The notes: generated by a model from the letters alone, not told the origin. 64,000 nt of DNA from Dipetalonema caudispina (GCA_013365325.1 JABVXV010000020.1:62001-126000); one strand, 5' to 3'; counted from the first letter of the stretch, positions 1 to 13,958 are shown. Numbers and translations: made by a program.

Positions 1-1236
1 TTATTGGAGTATCGAAAAACTAAAGTAATGTTCTTAAAGTTTAAAATTTCGAGTACCAATTATATGCATGTGTGTAGTATGAGTAGAAATGTAATCCAAG
101 CTGATAGATTGTTGCATGTGTGCTATGAATTGTGCGAAATGTAATATATTAGTTTTTTAAAAAGTAACCAGTAGTATGCTATAGTTTTAGACTAAATTGC
201 ATCTATTTATCTATCAAAGATTTGGGCTGTAATGTTGCATCTATTTTTGTCTCTAATTCATTATCTACATTAATTATAGTAATTAATACATATACATTAC
301 GTAGCAATTTTGCAACATTTTCCACCGAACTATTTGTACATTATTTTGCTTGGGCACGGCATTATGTTAATAGTAATAATAGCTAGCATGTATTTGTCAT
401 CTTTTTATTACTTTTGTTTATTCTAAAAGTGTCACCATCAAAGGAGATGCCGAAAATAGGAGCTACCATTATAAGTAGGTAAAGGTTAGCTTAATGATTA
501 ATCTTTTCGCTTAGTTATCAAATCAGTCGAATATTTTAGATCTAATCAACTAATTTAATAAACTTATGCTAGGTTAATACCATTGATAGACTTTCTCCTT
601 TGGCTTACCTGCAATTTTACTTTCGATCAGTTCCTTATCGATTTATATCAGCTTCACTAATTAACAACACATTTCATTAATTTCAGTTTTTTGAATAACA
701 CAGAAATTGATTGTCTGCAAGATTCTTTATAACTTTGACACCACGTAAACTCATATCCATCCTATTTTCTTACCTTATGTCCATTCTACCTTACTGAAAC
801 AAACAAATCATTTACGATGACATTTCACCTATGACATTTTTTTTTTTCACTTACTCTCTAGGAGAATCATTTCTCGTCTCACATTGGTCATATTCTTATT
901 CTGAGAGGGAAATAAGAAATAAAGGAAGCTTCATCTCCAACACTTATAATTTCAGTTTTTAATTCTATTTGGTTAGAAACTATTTTTTCCACTGCTCTCA
1001 GTTATTATCTATCAGTTCTAGATCATTTTTCTTAATTATTTCCTCATCTAAAAAAATTTAACTTTATTCATTCAATGAATTACCCGAATTATTTCGATAA
1101 CATTTTGACCTTCGACGCAGAGATAGGCAAAAATGAGTATGTATAGATATGAAATTTCATATGAATTCAACTTTTATTTTGTAGATTTTAAGTGACAAGT
1201 ATATGAAATTGTAACTAGAAGTTGAGATGGTTGCAG
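1..1236. other. Non-coding, probably intronic DNA upstream of the first clear unc-104 exon
   Basis: I see no convincing exon here. A 23-codon reading frame near 1074-1145 has no splice context or family similarity. If unc-104 continues to the left, as its missing motor domain requires, this is most simply part of a large intron. Confidence 0.4.
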
Positions 1237-1374
1237 AATGAGATTGGAAGGTATGCGTCGCTCCTACAATGCCGATATAAGCGATGCGTGCACTCCGGAT
1301 AGTCCCGAAGAGGAACAACATCAATGTTGGCTTAGTGCTATGCAATTCAATCCTGCGAGACTTATACCTGACAG
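1237..1374 (+). CDS. Possible upstream exon of unc-104 (weak)
   Basis: After a ttgcag acceptor at 1236 a frame stays open to a CAG|gtgctc donor at 1374. The peptide is charged and contains a TPDSPEEE stretch resembling the acidic linker of kinesin-3 stalks. It joins the next exon at 1906 in phase. However, the highly conserved kinesin-3 block expected between this linker and the MREMY motif is not found between 1374 and 1906. So this is either a genuine exon with an unusual deletion or a chance open frame. The opposite strand is also open over this interval. Confidence 0.25.
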
Positions 1375-1905
1375 GTGCTCCCACCTCATCTAATCCACCA
1401 AATATTACATTTTTCACAAGCATGATTCGCAACTGTTGCTTTCACTCTGCTAGCTTGGTAGAAATATTCCGTCAAAACTAGTGCAATATTTGTTTATTTA
1501 GTCCTTGAAAATTTCATTTAATCAAATTCAAATTAATTATATCTTTCCCTGCTATTGTGGAAAGATATGCTGGATTTTTGATATAATTTTTGATATTAAT
1601 GATTGCATTCGGTGGATTTATATGGTCATGAATTGATTTTGAAGTCCTCCAACTTTAGAATTCAAATATTTACAAGAAGAAGATTGTAGGAAACTTTGGG
1701 TAACTGTATCAAAACTGAATCATAAAGACGGCAAAATTTTGTTTGTGATCCCTTTTTTTAAAGAAAGGTTCACCGAATGTTACTCATTTTTCAATTCAGA
1801 AAAAATTCAATAAACACAATCGAAATGCTGCAACTATTTTGAATAATTTATTTCTCAATTACTTTCGAACTTGGCTGAATTTTTTGACAAAAATGTCACA
1901 TTAAG

Positions 1906-4900
1906 GCAACGTTTGGAATCGATGCGCGAAATGTATCACATGGAAGAGGGATATAGTCCAGAAAGTCCAGAAGATCCAATGATGGATGCATTAATGGGTA
2001 CCGATCCTTTCTACGATCGATTCCCGTGGTTTCGTATGATTGGAAGGTTAACATATGTTTAATTCATACATACTTAATTTAGACTTCATTCAATAATTTC
2101 GTTTTTTTTTCTATGTTTACAGGTCTTTCGTTTATCTAAATAATCTAGTCCATAACGTGCCGCTGGTGCATAAAGTTGTCATTGTCAATGAAAGAGCTGA
2201 AGTCAAAGGTCATCTTCGTGTTGCTATAGAGCCTGTTCCGGATGGTATGTTTTATCAGTGTTTACGGTTTTTAGAAATTATTGCTAATGAAGAATATTTT
2301 TTTAATGAATAATATCAATATATTAAAATGTAATGCAGATGAAATGAAACCATCGAAAGGTGTTAATCAATCAGTAAAGTGTTACTTCCGGAAGGAAGAT
2401 TTTACGAAAAAAGTTCAACCTACGAATACCACATTGGAATCCACAAATGAGCGTTTCGTAGAAGGTATTAATACAAAAGATGGTGATATGCAACAAATTA
2501 TTGGTGAGAATTCCTTTACAATTTAGATTTCTGGCAGTCTATATCAAAATCAACTTACATAATAGAATCTTTTGAAATTTTAGAATTAACATTAATGGTT
2601 TTGATAACTATTAATTTGATAGCAATTAATAGCAATGGAAATTTCTAGAAAAGACAGATGAGGAAGCAGTACAATATCCAAAACATATGGAAGCTGATAT
2701 GGAATACTGTTTTCGTATTACTATTATTGAAGCATCTGGCATTTCTGAACAATACAGTGATGTATTTTGCCAATTCAAGTCATTTTTTTTTTACAATTAA
2801 ATGATTAAATTTAATTTGGACTACTTATGATTTTCAAAGATTACTGTAAATTTTGCTACATCTTTCTGTTTGTTGAATTTTTAAGACAGAAATTCTATGA
2901 TTTTATAAATTTTGTAAAATATTACAGTTTCTTGCATCGTCATGATGAAGCATTCTCAACGGAGCCAATGAAAAATACACCGAAAACTCCATTAACTTTT
3001 GGTCATGTTCAAGTAAATAGTTAAATTTATTGTTGGCATCAACCGAAAGTAACTAGAAGTATTTGACTTTGTCATTCATTCATTAAGCTCCTCATCAGCT
3101 TTATTTAAATTAATAATTTTAAATGTATTTTAAATTGTAGAATATTCGTGTGGCAATGTCTCCAACATTCCTACATTATGTCAATCATTTCCCCATTATA
3201 TTCGAAATTTTTGGACATTATAAGCCATCTGTGCAGCAGTTTGTTTATGAACGTCAGAATAGTTCTCTCGGGTACAACTTATTCAAATCAATCGCTCATT
3301 TTTATATAAATCCTAAATAAGTTCAATCAAATTAAATTCAGTTCAATTAGCAGTGCTTTTCCTTATCAAAATGAGCTCTATCAAATTAAATCAAATCAAT
3401 GTTGGTGAGAAAGAAAGTCTTTTGAAGCTATCAAAGTGTCTGTTTTAGGGGAAGTAAGATGCACTAAAAGTTTAATTTGACTAATTTATCTAATATTAAA
3501 ATGAAAATGTAAATTTAAGGCGAAGATTATCGACAAAATTGTCGTTCCAGCAGCCATCGTTATTAATCGCAACACCTGTTCGGAGCAAAAAAGCTACAAT
3601 CATTCCGAATCAGTAATTTCTTCACATATTTTTGGGAAAGGACGAAGAATTCAGTTTTGTATATTTATATTGACATGCCTAAGTGAGTTCGTAAAGTTTG
3701 AATATTATAGTTTAAATCAAGTACGATCGAAATATGATCTACTTGTATGGTTCGAAATTTGTGAACTTGGAAGCAATGGCGAATATGTTCCAGCAATTGT
3801 CGATCATGCCCAGGGTAAGTGAGCTGACCATAACTAAATTTATTTTATGCAACTTAAATAGTTCTCAAAATTTCGCAGAAGTCATCGGGTGTTCTAAAGA
3901 AAATTTATTGTTTTTATTTGGAGAATTTTTGGTTTTCGATTTTTCACTGATTATAGTTTAGGTCTACTAACTCATGGCATATTTCTACTTCATCAAGGGA
4001 TTCAACGACGATTGAAAATTACAATATGCCACGAAAAAGGTGATGATGTAAAGTGGAAGGACTGTCAAGAATTGGTAGTTGGTCGGATACGATCCACCCC
4101 AGAATGGAGTGGTGAAGATGTGGACGTCTTATCTTTAGGACTATTTCCAGGGACATTCCTGGAATTCTCAATGGATGATAGGTATACTTTTTTGTTATGC
4201 AAGTAAATGGGAAAAGTCTGAAACTATTTCGAAATATTTCATATCAATGCAACTGAACTATATTATTAAGCTTATCATTATATTTTGAGAATATCTCTCT
4301 AAACCATATTTCGGTTTCACTAGAGAAAAGAAGCATTATTTCAATGTTGAAATTAGTCTTAATTTTCATTCCAATCAAAATTCATAAATTTCTTTTATAT
4401 GTATATTTTTTAGGGTATTCTTCCAGTTTGAAGCAGCTTGGGACAGTTCACTACATAATTCTCCTCTTCTTAATAAAGTATCAAACTATGGTGAGCAAGT
4501 ATATATGACGTTATCCGCTTACATGGAATTGGAGAACTGTACTCAACCAGCAGTAATTACGAAGGATCTTTGCATGATGATTTATGCAAGAGATTCGAAA
4601 ATCTCAGCCGCCAGCAGGTTACCAACAATAGTCGCCCTATACAAATACGGCCTTATTATATGCTTTTTAAGGTTATTTTGAGAACAGCACAAACGCAACA
4701 AAACGAGCCTCTCGCTTGCTTTTCCTTCTTTTACCTTTACCTAATTATTCCCACTCATTTAACACTTAGCTGTTTGTAGATATGCGGGCTAATTCAAACC
4801 ACTAGACACTGCGAAATATCAGCAAACAAATGAAATGAACTGACAACTCAGCCTTACCTGCTCACTTAATTATTTGCTCATTTCCTTTCGCTTATTTGCT

Positions 4901-7900
4901 AACTAAATTATTTACCTTACCTTTTGTCTATCCTATTTCTAAATGACACTTATTAAGACTAATTCAAGCAAGAATGGATTTTTTTTTTTGAATATCCAAT
5001 ACATATAGGTACAAAATTACGTACTGACGTAAAAAGATGCGCTTACAAGCAGCACCATAAGGGGGTTCAAAAATTTAGCACAATTAGCCAAAAATTTTAC
5101 TTCTCTTTTGCGTTACTTTTTATTCGAGCAAATAAATTTAAGTCATTTTATGCAATTTTTAATTTTTTTGTCCCTGCAAAAAAAGAATCATTTTATGCTA
5201 AAGTTTTGAGGATCAGGTTAAGGATAAGGTTAAGAATGATGCTTTTGCTTACATTGAGTATTATATAAATAACTGCTGTTTACCAAATGCAAAAATTAAG
5301 GTTTTGTCGATCGTTGATTGGTGGAATAAGCAAAAGTCCAGAAATGAATCGTGTACCTGGCGTTTACGAACTTACTGTTAAGGAAGCTCTCGACAAAGGT
5401 AGTCCAGGTGTGCTTGTCAGTTGTGCTTTTTATTTTCTCTCTATCTCTTCGTTACATCTATTTATTTAAATTGCTTTTTTATAATAATTCTTGCACAAAT
5501 TTTTTGTTAAATTGTCGAGAAAATTTAGAAACATAAAAAACAAACTGTTTTTGTCTCATTTTTTTTTTCAAATTTTAGAATTTCCGAAATGAAAATAATT
5601 TTGGCTACTACTTATACAAGTCTTTTTTGAATTATCTGAATATTGAAATTAGAGTTCAATAGTTACAGCAATAACATGCATGTAAATTACAACCTTACTA
5701 TGAAATGATTTGATTTCTGCTAATGTTTTGCGATGTTGTACAATTTATTTAATGTTGTGTATAGTTAACGAATTTTCATTCGACAATAGGAGCAGCACGG
5801 AGACAACGTCGCGTACTGGATACGTCATCCGCATACGTTCGAGGTGAAGAGAATCTTGGTTTATGGCGTCCACGTGGTGATTCACTTATATTCGAGCATC
5901 AATGGGAGTTGGAAAGATTGACACGATTGCAACAAGTATTTGATAACACTATCTGTTTCCAAATTGTAATTCGAGGATCGTTTGCTGAACAGTGGTAAAG
6001 AACAGCAGATATTCGATGATTTTTGTCCTATCACAAAGAATATTTTCTTGGAAGGTTTCAGGTGGAACGTGTTAGACTATTCCTTCGTCTTCGAAATAAA
6101 CTGAAGTCAGAAAAGAAGAATGTAGGAGAAAAAAATGATATCATAACACCAATTTCTCCAACAACACCAAAATATCCGATTCCGACAACATTTAAGTTAA
6201 CAGAGAAGGAAGCGAACTTGGCACAAAAAGTACTTCGTTTAATCAAACAAAGAATACCAATAAATAAAGAACCACCCACTGGAAAGGTTATTTTTCATTT
6301 GATTTCTGAATTTCTGAATGTTACTTCGATTATTCGAATTTGCTTATTAATATTACATTTATGTAAGATTTAAGTACGCTATATTGATCAATAGTGATAA
6401 TTTTCATTGCAGTTGGCGGATCAGAGTGACCAGACGATATCTTCACTTGGAGATAGTGTCACAAGTTCTACTTCTGATAAGTTAGATGAAATTCAATTTA
6501 CAAACTAATTAAATTAAAACAAAAAATATGTGAAAAAATTTTTAAAATGAAGAAGGTTAAAAAAATATGTTTCATCCACCGATAACTCTTTCTTTAAAAC
6601 GATCGGATAGATTTTAATCTTTTTCGTTTTCATTTTGCCTGAATGCTTCTAATTTCTTTTATAAGAATTTACTGGCCTGCAAAGTTTGAAATCCAAAAAT
6701 ATAGTGAAAATTAATTGCAAATAAAATAGTAATCTTCCAGGAATTCGTTAGTTAACTCTTCCTTACCGCCTGAACTTCTGAATAAGCTAAAATCGAAATC
6801 AAATCAAAATCTGGTACTTAGTTCTAATGAGATGGACGACGGCATTCATCGATCAATGAGCGGAAGTCGGATTTCACAAATGTCTTTACTAGTTCCTGAA
6901 GTAATTTCATTTCAGTTTTCTATAAAAAGCAAAAGATAATTTGAACTTCTATTCGTTTTTACATTCCACTTTGCAATACTGGATACAATTTTGATCTATT
7001 AAACTAAGAACTTCTGGCTGTGGATTAGAGTCTAAAAATTAATGTCAGAAATAAATAATAGTAAAATAAGTGAATATTATGTGACACTTATATATTAGAA
7101 ATTGAGAATAGGAATGTTATTGGGGAGCATATGATAATATGAAGAAAGGAATAAAGGAATTGATTACTGTTTAATTTTAAATAAATCGAACTTTCGCAAT
7201 GAACAAAATTTTAATGAAATTACAGGTGACAGAAGAGCGTGTGGGTATCGTTGTTTCCAAGAAAGGTTACATGAATTTCCTAGAAGAAAAGACACAAGGT
7301 TGGGTAAAACGATGGGTGGTTGTCAGGAGGCCATATATTTTATTATTCCGTGATGACAGAGATTTGGTAATTTTTATTTTCATTTCAGTCGATGTACTTT
7401 GAATTAAAATTTACTAATTTTCTCTTAATTTAAGTTAAATAGGTGAAACACTTGAATTACAAGTACTTTTTCTACTTTTTTATTTCATCATTTGGGGTAT
7501 TGCAGTTTACATTTTGTCAACGCTTAAACATTTAGGTAATTCGTGGTATAATAAATCTAGCAAATGCACGAGTGGAATATTCGGAAGATCAGCAAGCGAT
7601 GCTTAAGGTACCGAATACCTTTTCAGTGTGCACAAATCACCGCGGTTTCTTGATGCAAACCGTGGACGATCAAGTTTGTTTTTCCTTCTTTTATATCTAA
7701 CATTAACAATATCAAAAATTATGTTCTTTTAGCCCATTCAGTAATTTTGCTTGCATTATTCTGATAATAGTTAAAGGTAAGATTATCAAAAAATGTCCAA
7801 AACTTCAAAATTCATTTGAAGCATCAATCTTTTTTCCTTTTTTTTTAGTAAAAATTTGTCGATAATTTCAGATGTATGATTGGCTTTATGCTATCAATCC

Positions 7901-7955
7901 ATTACTGGCTGGCCAATTACGATCCAAAAAGGGATCGGTGGGTATCCCTCTATGA
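1906..7955 (+). CDS. unc-104: Kinesin-3 UNC-104/KIF1A, C-terminal half (5' exons outside window)
   Basis: UNC-104/KIF1A is the plus-end microtubule motor that carries synaptic-vesicle precursors along axons; only the tail (about 820 residues) is here. Exons: 1906-2046, 2123-2244, 2339-2503, 2649-2778, 2928-3012, 3141-3271, 3520-3612, 3711-3814, 3962-4181, 4414-4617, 5301-5407, 5790-5935, 6062-6286, 6413-6480, 6741-6900, 7226-7366, 7536-7673, 7872-7955. All phases agree. Diagnostic blocks include [73 protein letters not shown] and [18 protein letters not shown], which match KIF1A/UNC-104 nearly word for word. The last three exons encode the lipid-binding PH domain ([10 protein letters not shown] to [18 protein letters not shown]). 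The stop at 7953-7955 follows a short tail, GSVGIPL. A GT at 7938 could be an alternative donor, so the last few residues are less certain. The first exon's acceptor (ttaag) is weak. Confidence 0.93.
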
Positions 7956-9657
7956 TAAGTTATATTTATTTCTCCGCTGCTAGTATCTGCTGCTACTGTT
8001 ACTGCTACTATTGCTGCTGCTATATGGGTATCGTGAAGAGAAGCGAATTATCTTTATTAAATGATACTGAAATAATTCCTTTAATTCTTCTTCCTTTTCA
8101 TTCTTCCTGCTTTTCTTCACTCAACAATGAATGAATTTCATATCGTGGAAAAGTGATGATTTACCGGATCATGATGGTGATGAAACAGTTTTGATCAACA
8201 ATAATTTGATGAAATTTGTTTGCACAAAATGAAATTTTTTAAAAGTTATCTTACTGAAAGTTGCAAATAAATTAATTTAAAGTAAATATTTTGCATCGTT
8301 TCAATTTATTGTTTTACCGGCGATACTTTTTCGTTGTACAAAATTACCGAAAATAGGAATTTTCGCTGTTACAATCAGAAGGGTTTATGCTAACTTCCGT
8401 TTCAAAACAGGAATTTTTGTTAAAAGTTTGTAGAAATTATACTTTAATTTCACCCTTTGCTCACTTACTTTTAAGCGACATTACGTCTGCTTAAATTTCC
8501 TTCAAAGCAGTATTTTATCTGTAGACCGTGATATTACTTGCTTTCGATAAGCAATAGATGATTATTAGTAATTAGTAATCCATTTTCCAAGTAATTTATT
8601 TGTTGACAAGGAGTTAAACAGTAATTATCTTCAGAAAGGATAATTTCATTGGTTGGGATAGAATTGCAATTGTTTGACTGGTTTATTTTTAGCCTTGTTA
8701 CTTATTAAAGAAATATTTCTCATACATTTTCCCCCTGATGTTTGTGAAGAAACCGAATACTTTTCCGCAATTTTATTTGTAATATTTGCTCTTGCGATAA
8801 ATAAAAATCTGAGTGTTAATAAGTTTCTCAAATGGTTAAGAGTAATTAAGAGTTCCAAATAATTTATGGCAATCATAGATAGGATGATTTATTGTTATTT
8901 AATTGTTCAGAACAATTTAGTTTTAAAAGTTGAGCATACTTTGGATGAAATAACAAAACTAGTCAGTAATTCAATAATGTTTTACTTACAAACATTGTAA
9001 TGAGGAAGGATCATTTCATTGATTATTGAATGTTATTACATAATTAAGACATATTATAGTTTTTTTTTTTTTCTGAATTGAAAATCAAATTTTGCTTTAG
9101 TTTCTGAGGGAGAAAAGAAAAAAAAAACACATGACTTTTGCTTAATTGATATTGGTTCTACCTTTTACTACTGCTGCAATTGTTGTTGTGAGCATTCCAA
9201 TCTATTCATTTCAACTTTTCAACTGTCTTCCTAAAATCTGCTCGTTCCATTTTTCTCTTTTTTCCATCAAATATGGATTTAAGAACAATATTACTGTACA
9301 AATAAACTATATTTCCGGTTATCTTTACATTGATAAGATAGACATTGGGATAATGTGAAAGGTAACAAGTTATGATGATAATTGAACTCGATGTCATCGA
9401 TCGTCGATTATTCTCAGTGATAATAATAACGGGAAGTCCTTCTAGTCAGAGTATCGATGATCGATCTGATGAAGAAATACAGTTATGAAGTAAGAGATAA
9501 ATGGAGACTTTTTCTTGTTTCATTAGTGACTTCTACAATTAGTTATGTGTAGCGAATTATCTGAAATTAAGAAATGAGGGAGTTTAAGGACTAAAAATTA
9601 CATTTAAGTCAAATTTTTCATGAAATTTATTAAATCGAATGAAAATTAAATACACAT
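7956..9657. other. Intergenic region with unc-104 3' UTR
   Basis: The first few hundred bases are presumably unc-104 3' UTR. The rest is AT-rich with T-runs (for example near 9060) and short chance frames. I see no gene before the tRNA. Confidence 0.6.
8266..8271 (+). terminator. Candidate poly(A) signal for unc-104
   Basis: An AATAAA hexamer lies about 310 bases after the unc-104 stop codon. It is a plausible cleavage signal, but such hexamers are common by chance in DNA this AT-rich. Confidence 0.35.
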
Positions 9658-9729
9658 GGCTGAGTGGTCTAGTGGTATGATTCTCGCTTTGGGTGCGAGA
9701 GGTCCCGGTTTCGATCACCGGCTCAGCCC
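9658..9729 (+). tRNA. tRNA-Pro (anticodon TGG)
   Basis: A 72-base cloverleaf can be drawn. The 7-bp acceptor stem pairs GGCTGAG with CTCAGCC at 9722-9728, leaving C as discriminator. The anticodon arm has stem TCTCG/CGAGA and loop with TTTGGGT, giving anticodon TGG (proline). The T-arm pairs CCGGT with ACCGG around loop TTCGATC. A-box and B-box internal promoters are recognisable, no intron is present and CCA is not encoded. The sequence follows the usual animal tRNA-Pro pattern. It stands alone between protein genes. Confidence 0.95.
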
Positions 9730-12274
9730 ATCAATTTTCAAATTGCAAAGGAAATTTGATACATTTTACCTGTTTACTCGTTGCACCAGTATCCGCATTG
9801 CTAAACCTTCTCCTCTAATTCTGTGCAAAGCTTTCAAACAAAGTAGTTATTTGACAAAACAACTGTTCTCTACTTCGGATATCTTATTTTCCCTGAAAGA
9901 AAAACGTCGTGTTGAAGAAGCCACCAATAAATGAAGTGAAGTAAAAAGTTTAATTACGAAATTATAGAATTTATATACGTTTTTATTAATGAATGCTAAA
10001 GTTAAATGCAATTGCTATGAACAAAAGTATTGAATTCATAGAATTGAACAAATGAAAGCGATGAAAATTCTGCTTTCTCAAAACTGTGATAAATTAATAC
10101 TTTACATTTTGTTTTTAACAGATCAAATACTTTTTGGTCGATCGATAGAATGATCTAAATGATTATTTCTTTAAATAATTTGTTGTCCTTGTATCAACGA
10201 TTCAGAATGATTATCAGAATTAATCAAGTAAAAAAAAAAAAAAATCTTAAAAATGATCTCTTTTCCGATCATTTTCTAACAATTTTAATAAATAATAATG
10301 GCGAAAAAATTTTTACTGTTGTCCAAGATATAACATTTATCAACAATAAGCGAAATACAAGCAAGCATATACGACATGAAATTTCTAATACATCCTAATT
10401 TAGTAATTTAGTTTAAATCTTTCAGCATGTCTCGGGGGAGAAAAATGGAAAATTTATTATGTTGGAAAATTTTTTTATTCCATAGACAACCCAAGGATGT
10501 AATAATTAAAGAATGTGACAAGAATTTATTATTATGTATGCCACAAGCTGATAAATTAACATCGAAAATGTGCATTTTATGCATTCTATCATTCTATTTG
10601 CTCATTCTTCGAACATTTCAATAAACAAATATCAAAATGTATATTTATCGATAAGCTCAAATATTGATTATGAATTATTTCATCTATCAAATTAATTGTT
10701 TCATTGTTGATGCTGTTGCAGAGTTTATTAAGATTGTCTTACAAATAGTAAAGTACTATGTATCAATCTATTTAGAATTAAAAAAGAATTGTTTCTTTAA
10801 ATTAATCACATCTTCAATTAGTCATATCTTTATGTCTCTTTTATTTCTTTTTAAGTTAATATTGGTACCAGGCTGATCATTTGCAAATTGTCATTGAAAT
10901 ATAAAACGATATTGTTAGTTGCTTTTTTTTTTTTCTAGGCTTGGAAGCTTAAATAAGAAAAAAAAAAAAGAAATTTGCAATGGAAATAACTTCCTGTTTA
11001 ATGTACTATTTCTTTGAAGTGGGATAAGAATTGATCGATGCTGAGAGAATCTTACAATGGTAATAACATCAATTTATTATTATTCCTTTTAAGTCTTTAA
11101 AGCATAGCGCTCTTTTGTTATTTAAGTAGAAAATTTGAAGAAATTTATTAGAAATTTTCGATTTACTTCCTTACAAATAGTGCAATTAAACAGGAAGGAA
11201 ATATTTGTTATATTACTATCACTCCCCAATAATAGCATTTCCTTAAGATCATGATGAAAAAATAGCAAAAAATATGATGCATTCATTTTTGCTTAAAGCA
11301 TTCGAAAGATGATTAAAGAGAAAGGTAGTTAAATGCAAAAAGTGATTTCGGATGATTTATTGAAATGTTTAAAAAAAATCTAAAAATTTCTTTCCATGCC
11401 TTAACGGACCATCAAGAAACTTTTTTTTTTCACCACAAAAAAAAAAAAAAATTAGTGGAAAGAAAAAAACATAAATTGATTAATTCGTTCATTCATTTAT
11501 CAATTAAATGGTTCATGAAAAGCTTGAATTTTTCGTGTCTTCTAAACTTTATATTTCATTCACTTAACTTTGATTTCTTAACTCTTCCTGCAGAATTCAA
11601 AATTTTCAGGAGCTTAATTAAGCGATAATATTAGCAATTATAGCTGAAATGCAATTTTTAAAATATTATGAAAACCTTTAATGGTTTTCTTTTGAGGTAT
11701 TTCAAGTAATCGAGATTTTATACATGCAAAGATGGAAAAAGAATATCGAATTTCGACTTTAACTCGTTTATCTATTGAAAAAAATTTTTCATCAGATTTT
11801 CTAAATTGTAAATGTTCATTTTTTAACTATTGAATTGATTTAAATGATGTGATAGCTAAAAAAAAATCCATCAATATTTATTAGCATGCAAATATATTCA
11901 TGACGAAAGCAATTGCAGGGAGTGTGATAGAATTTGTAATTTATTCCCGAAGAGGTAAACATGAAAGTATGAACTTATTTATCGAAAGTTAACTTCAATT
12001 TATTATCAAAAGTTATCGTCAATTTACTTCAGTTCAATTTGACTCAACTTTTTCATAATCATAATGATTGTTTTAAATCAATGCTTTCCTATTACCTGTT
12101 CAGCCCTACTAACTTTGAAATTCTTATATCATATGACAGAAGTTAACTTTCTATTTGCTTATATGTTTTATTTTTTCATGTTACACTTATAAAGATTATT
12201 AATTAACAAAGGTATACATATATATGTTCTAGGTAATTTCCTTTTTTAACCTATCATTTAGCAACATTGTTTTA

Positions 12275-12357
12275 GTTCTTTCTAAGTGAAAACATTCTCG
12301 ACAGCATATCAATTTTTCTGTTCTTCTAAGTGAAAACATTTTCGACAGCATATCAAT
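12275..12357. repeat. Two-copy direct repeat, period about 45 bp
   Basis: Copies at 12275-12313 and 12320-12357 share a core reading TCTAAGTGAAAACATT, C/T, TCGACAGCATATCAAT. They differ by one substitution and one T indel. Confidence 0.85.
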
Positions 12358-12555
12358 GGGAAAAAAAAAAGATGAAAAATTCTGAATTAGTTCATTTATT
12401 TTGAAAAAGATGAAATTCCAAAAATTACATTCCAAAATGTTTTCTCATCTTACATTCATGATTGTAAATGTAATTTAATTTTCCTCAGAAATTGCATAAA
12501 AGCTGAAAGAGTAAAGAAAATTTGATTAAGTTAGATTAGATAGCCTAAAATTGAT

Positions 12556-12590
12556 AATGTGAAAGTTAAAGGAATGTAAACTTTCACATT
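12556..12590. repeat. Perfect 12-bp inverted repeat with 11-base loop
   Basis: AATGTGAAAGTT at 12556-12567 is the exact reverse complement of 12579-12590. No gene or terminator context explains it. Confidence 0.85.
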
Positions 12591-13870
12591 GTTGTTAATA
12601 AAAATTTAACAATAAAATACAGATGTCTAAATTATCATTTAGGTTATCATATATTTTTTGAGGCAATATGTTGTTCACCAGGGGAAACCAATTTCTTTTT
12701 TTTTTTTTTTTTTTTTTAAAATAGCAGCAATAGGAATAACAGCAGCAATAGTAGTAGTAGCAATAACTCTGTTCAACAACAAATTCCCAATAATATTAGC
12801 TATATCCGAGCGGGAATAACTAAGATAAGATGCTATAGAGGACAAATCAACTAGCTCTTCTTTGATCCCCTCCTCCTCCTTTTATTCATTTACACAGATT
12901 GATTGAAAATGACGAATTTAGTTTGAATATTGCAGCAATTTGTATCAAAATCTGATTTACTTTTATTTTATTTTAAGTATTTAGCTTATATATGAAATGT
13001 TTGAATATTCCATGAAGTTTCATTTCAATCAAATTTCTAATTATCAATTCATGAAATTTTACCATTGGGAGTAATATTTGTGGTATTAAGTATACTTTGC
13101 ATATTTGAAATTGCAAAAGGAAAGTTTTCCACTGGGAACTTCCTCCTCAAATGATATTGCATTGGAAACAAAGTTTTTTTCTTTTTTTTTTTTAAAAAAA
13201 AAAACTTTGTTGGTTGATTTCAAAAGTCATCTGAAATTATTTTCAGTTATATATTGTTAGTTTGCTGATAGTATGATATCGTTTAAATATAAAATATTCT
13301 TTAGCAAAGTTCATCAATTCTGTTATCATCACTGTTGTTGAAAAATTTTTTATTCTTCTCTCATCTCTTAGTGTTTTTTTTTCTTTTTTTTTTTTTTTCT
13401 TTTGACCTTTTAGTACTCTGAAGAGTTTTCACTTTGTCTTGAATGAAAAGAATTCTAGAAGGTAAAAAATTTAACGGATAGTCTTTGATTTGAATTATAT
13501 CTGTCCAGCAAATGAATGGCTTTCTGATGGACAATGAATACGATTAATAAGTAAATTAAATCGTTGAATACAATTTGTGAGCAAACTAAATTAATTATTT
13601 ATAGAAATTGTTGCTTCATTATTTTAAGCATAATCAAAGATAATTTAATTAATATGAAATTTATAAGTTTTATAATTCATATTGTCTAATATGAATTATT
13701 TATTATATTGTTACAGAAAAAAAAAAATTTTTACAATTTTTTTTTTTTTCTGCAAAGTAACAATTTTATTTCTTTTTGGAACTATTTTAATAATATACTT
13801 ATTAGTTAGCTAAAATATCCTAAATTTATATATTTTCAGAATAATGCAAGAAAAAAAAAATGTATTCTTA

Positions 13871-13958
13871 AAGTTTGAAATGATTGAAATGGAAATTATC
13901 TCAAGGGAAGAAGGGGGGAGGAAGTTCGAAATGATTGAAATGGAAACCATCTCAAGGG
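13871..13958. repeat. 51-bp-period tandem repeat, two copies
   Basis: A 37-bp core beginning AAGTT(T/C)GAAATGATTG and ending ATCTCAAGGG occurs at 13871-13907 and 13922-13958, with three differences, separated by a G-rich spacer. Confidence 0.85.

Noticed and set aside
1074..1145. Short ATG-led plus-strand frame of 23 codons
   Set aside because: Too short, with no splice context and no similarity to kinesin.
1157..1432. 91-codon minus-strand frame
   Set aside because: No recognisable domain; it overlaps a plus-strand candidate exon and lacks a supporting exon structure.
9656..9934. 92-codon open frame starting at the tRNA
   Set aside because: Its first 25 codons are the tRNA-Pro sequence itself, and the remainder has no splice sites or recognisable family.
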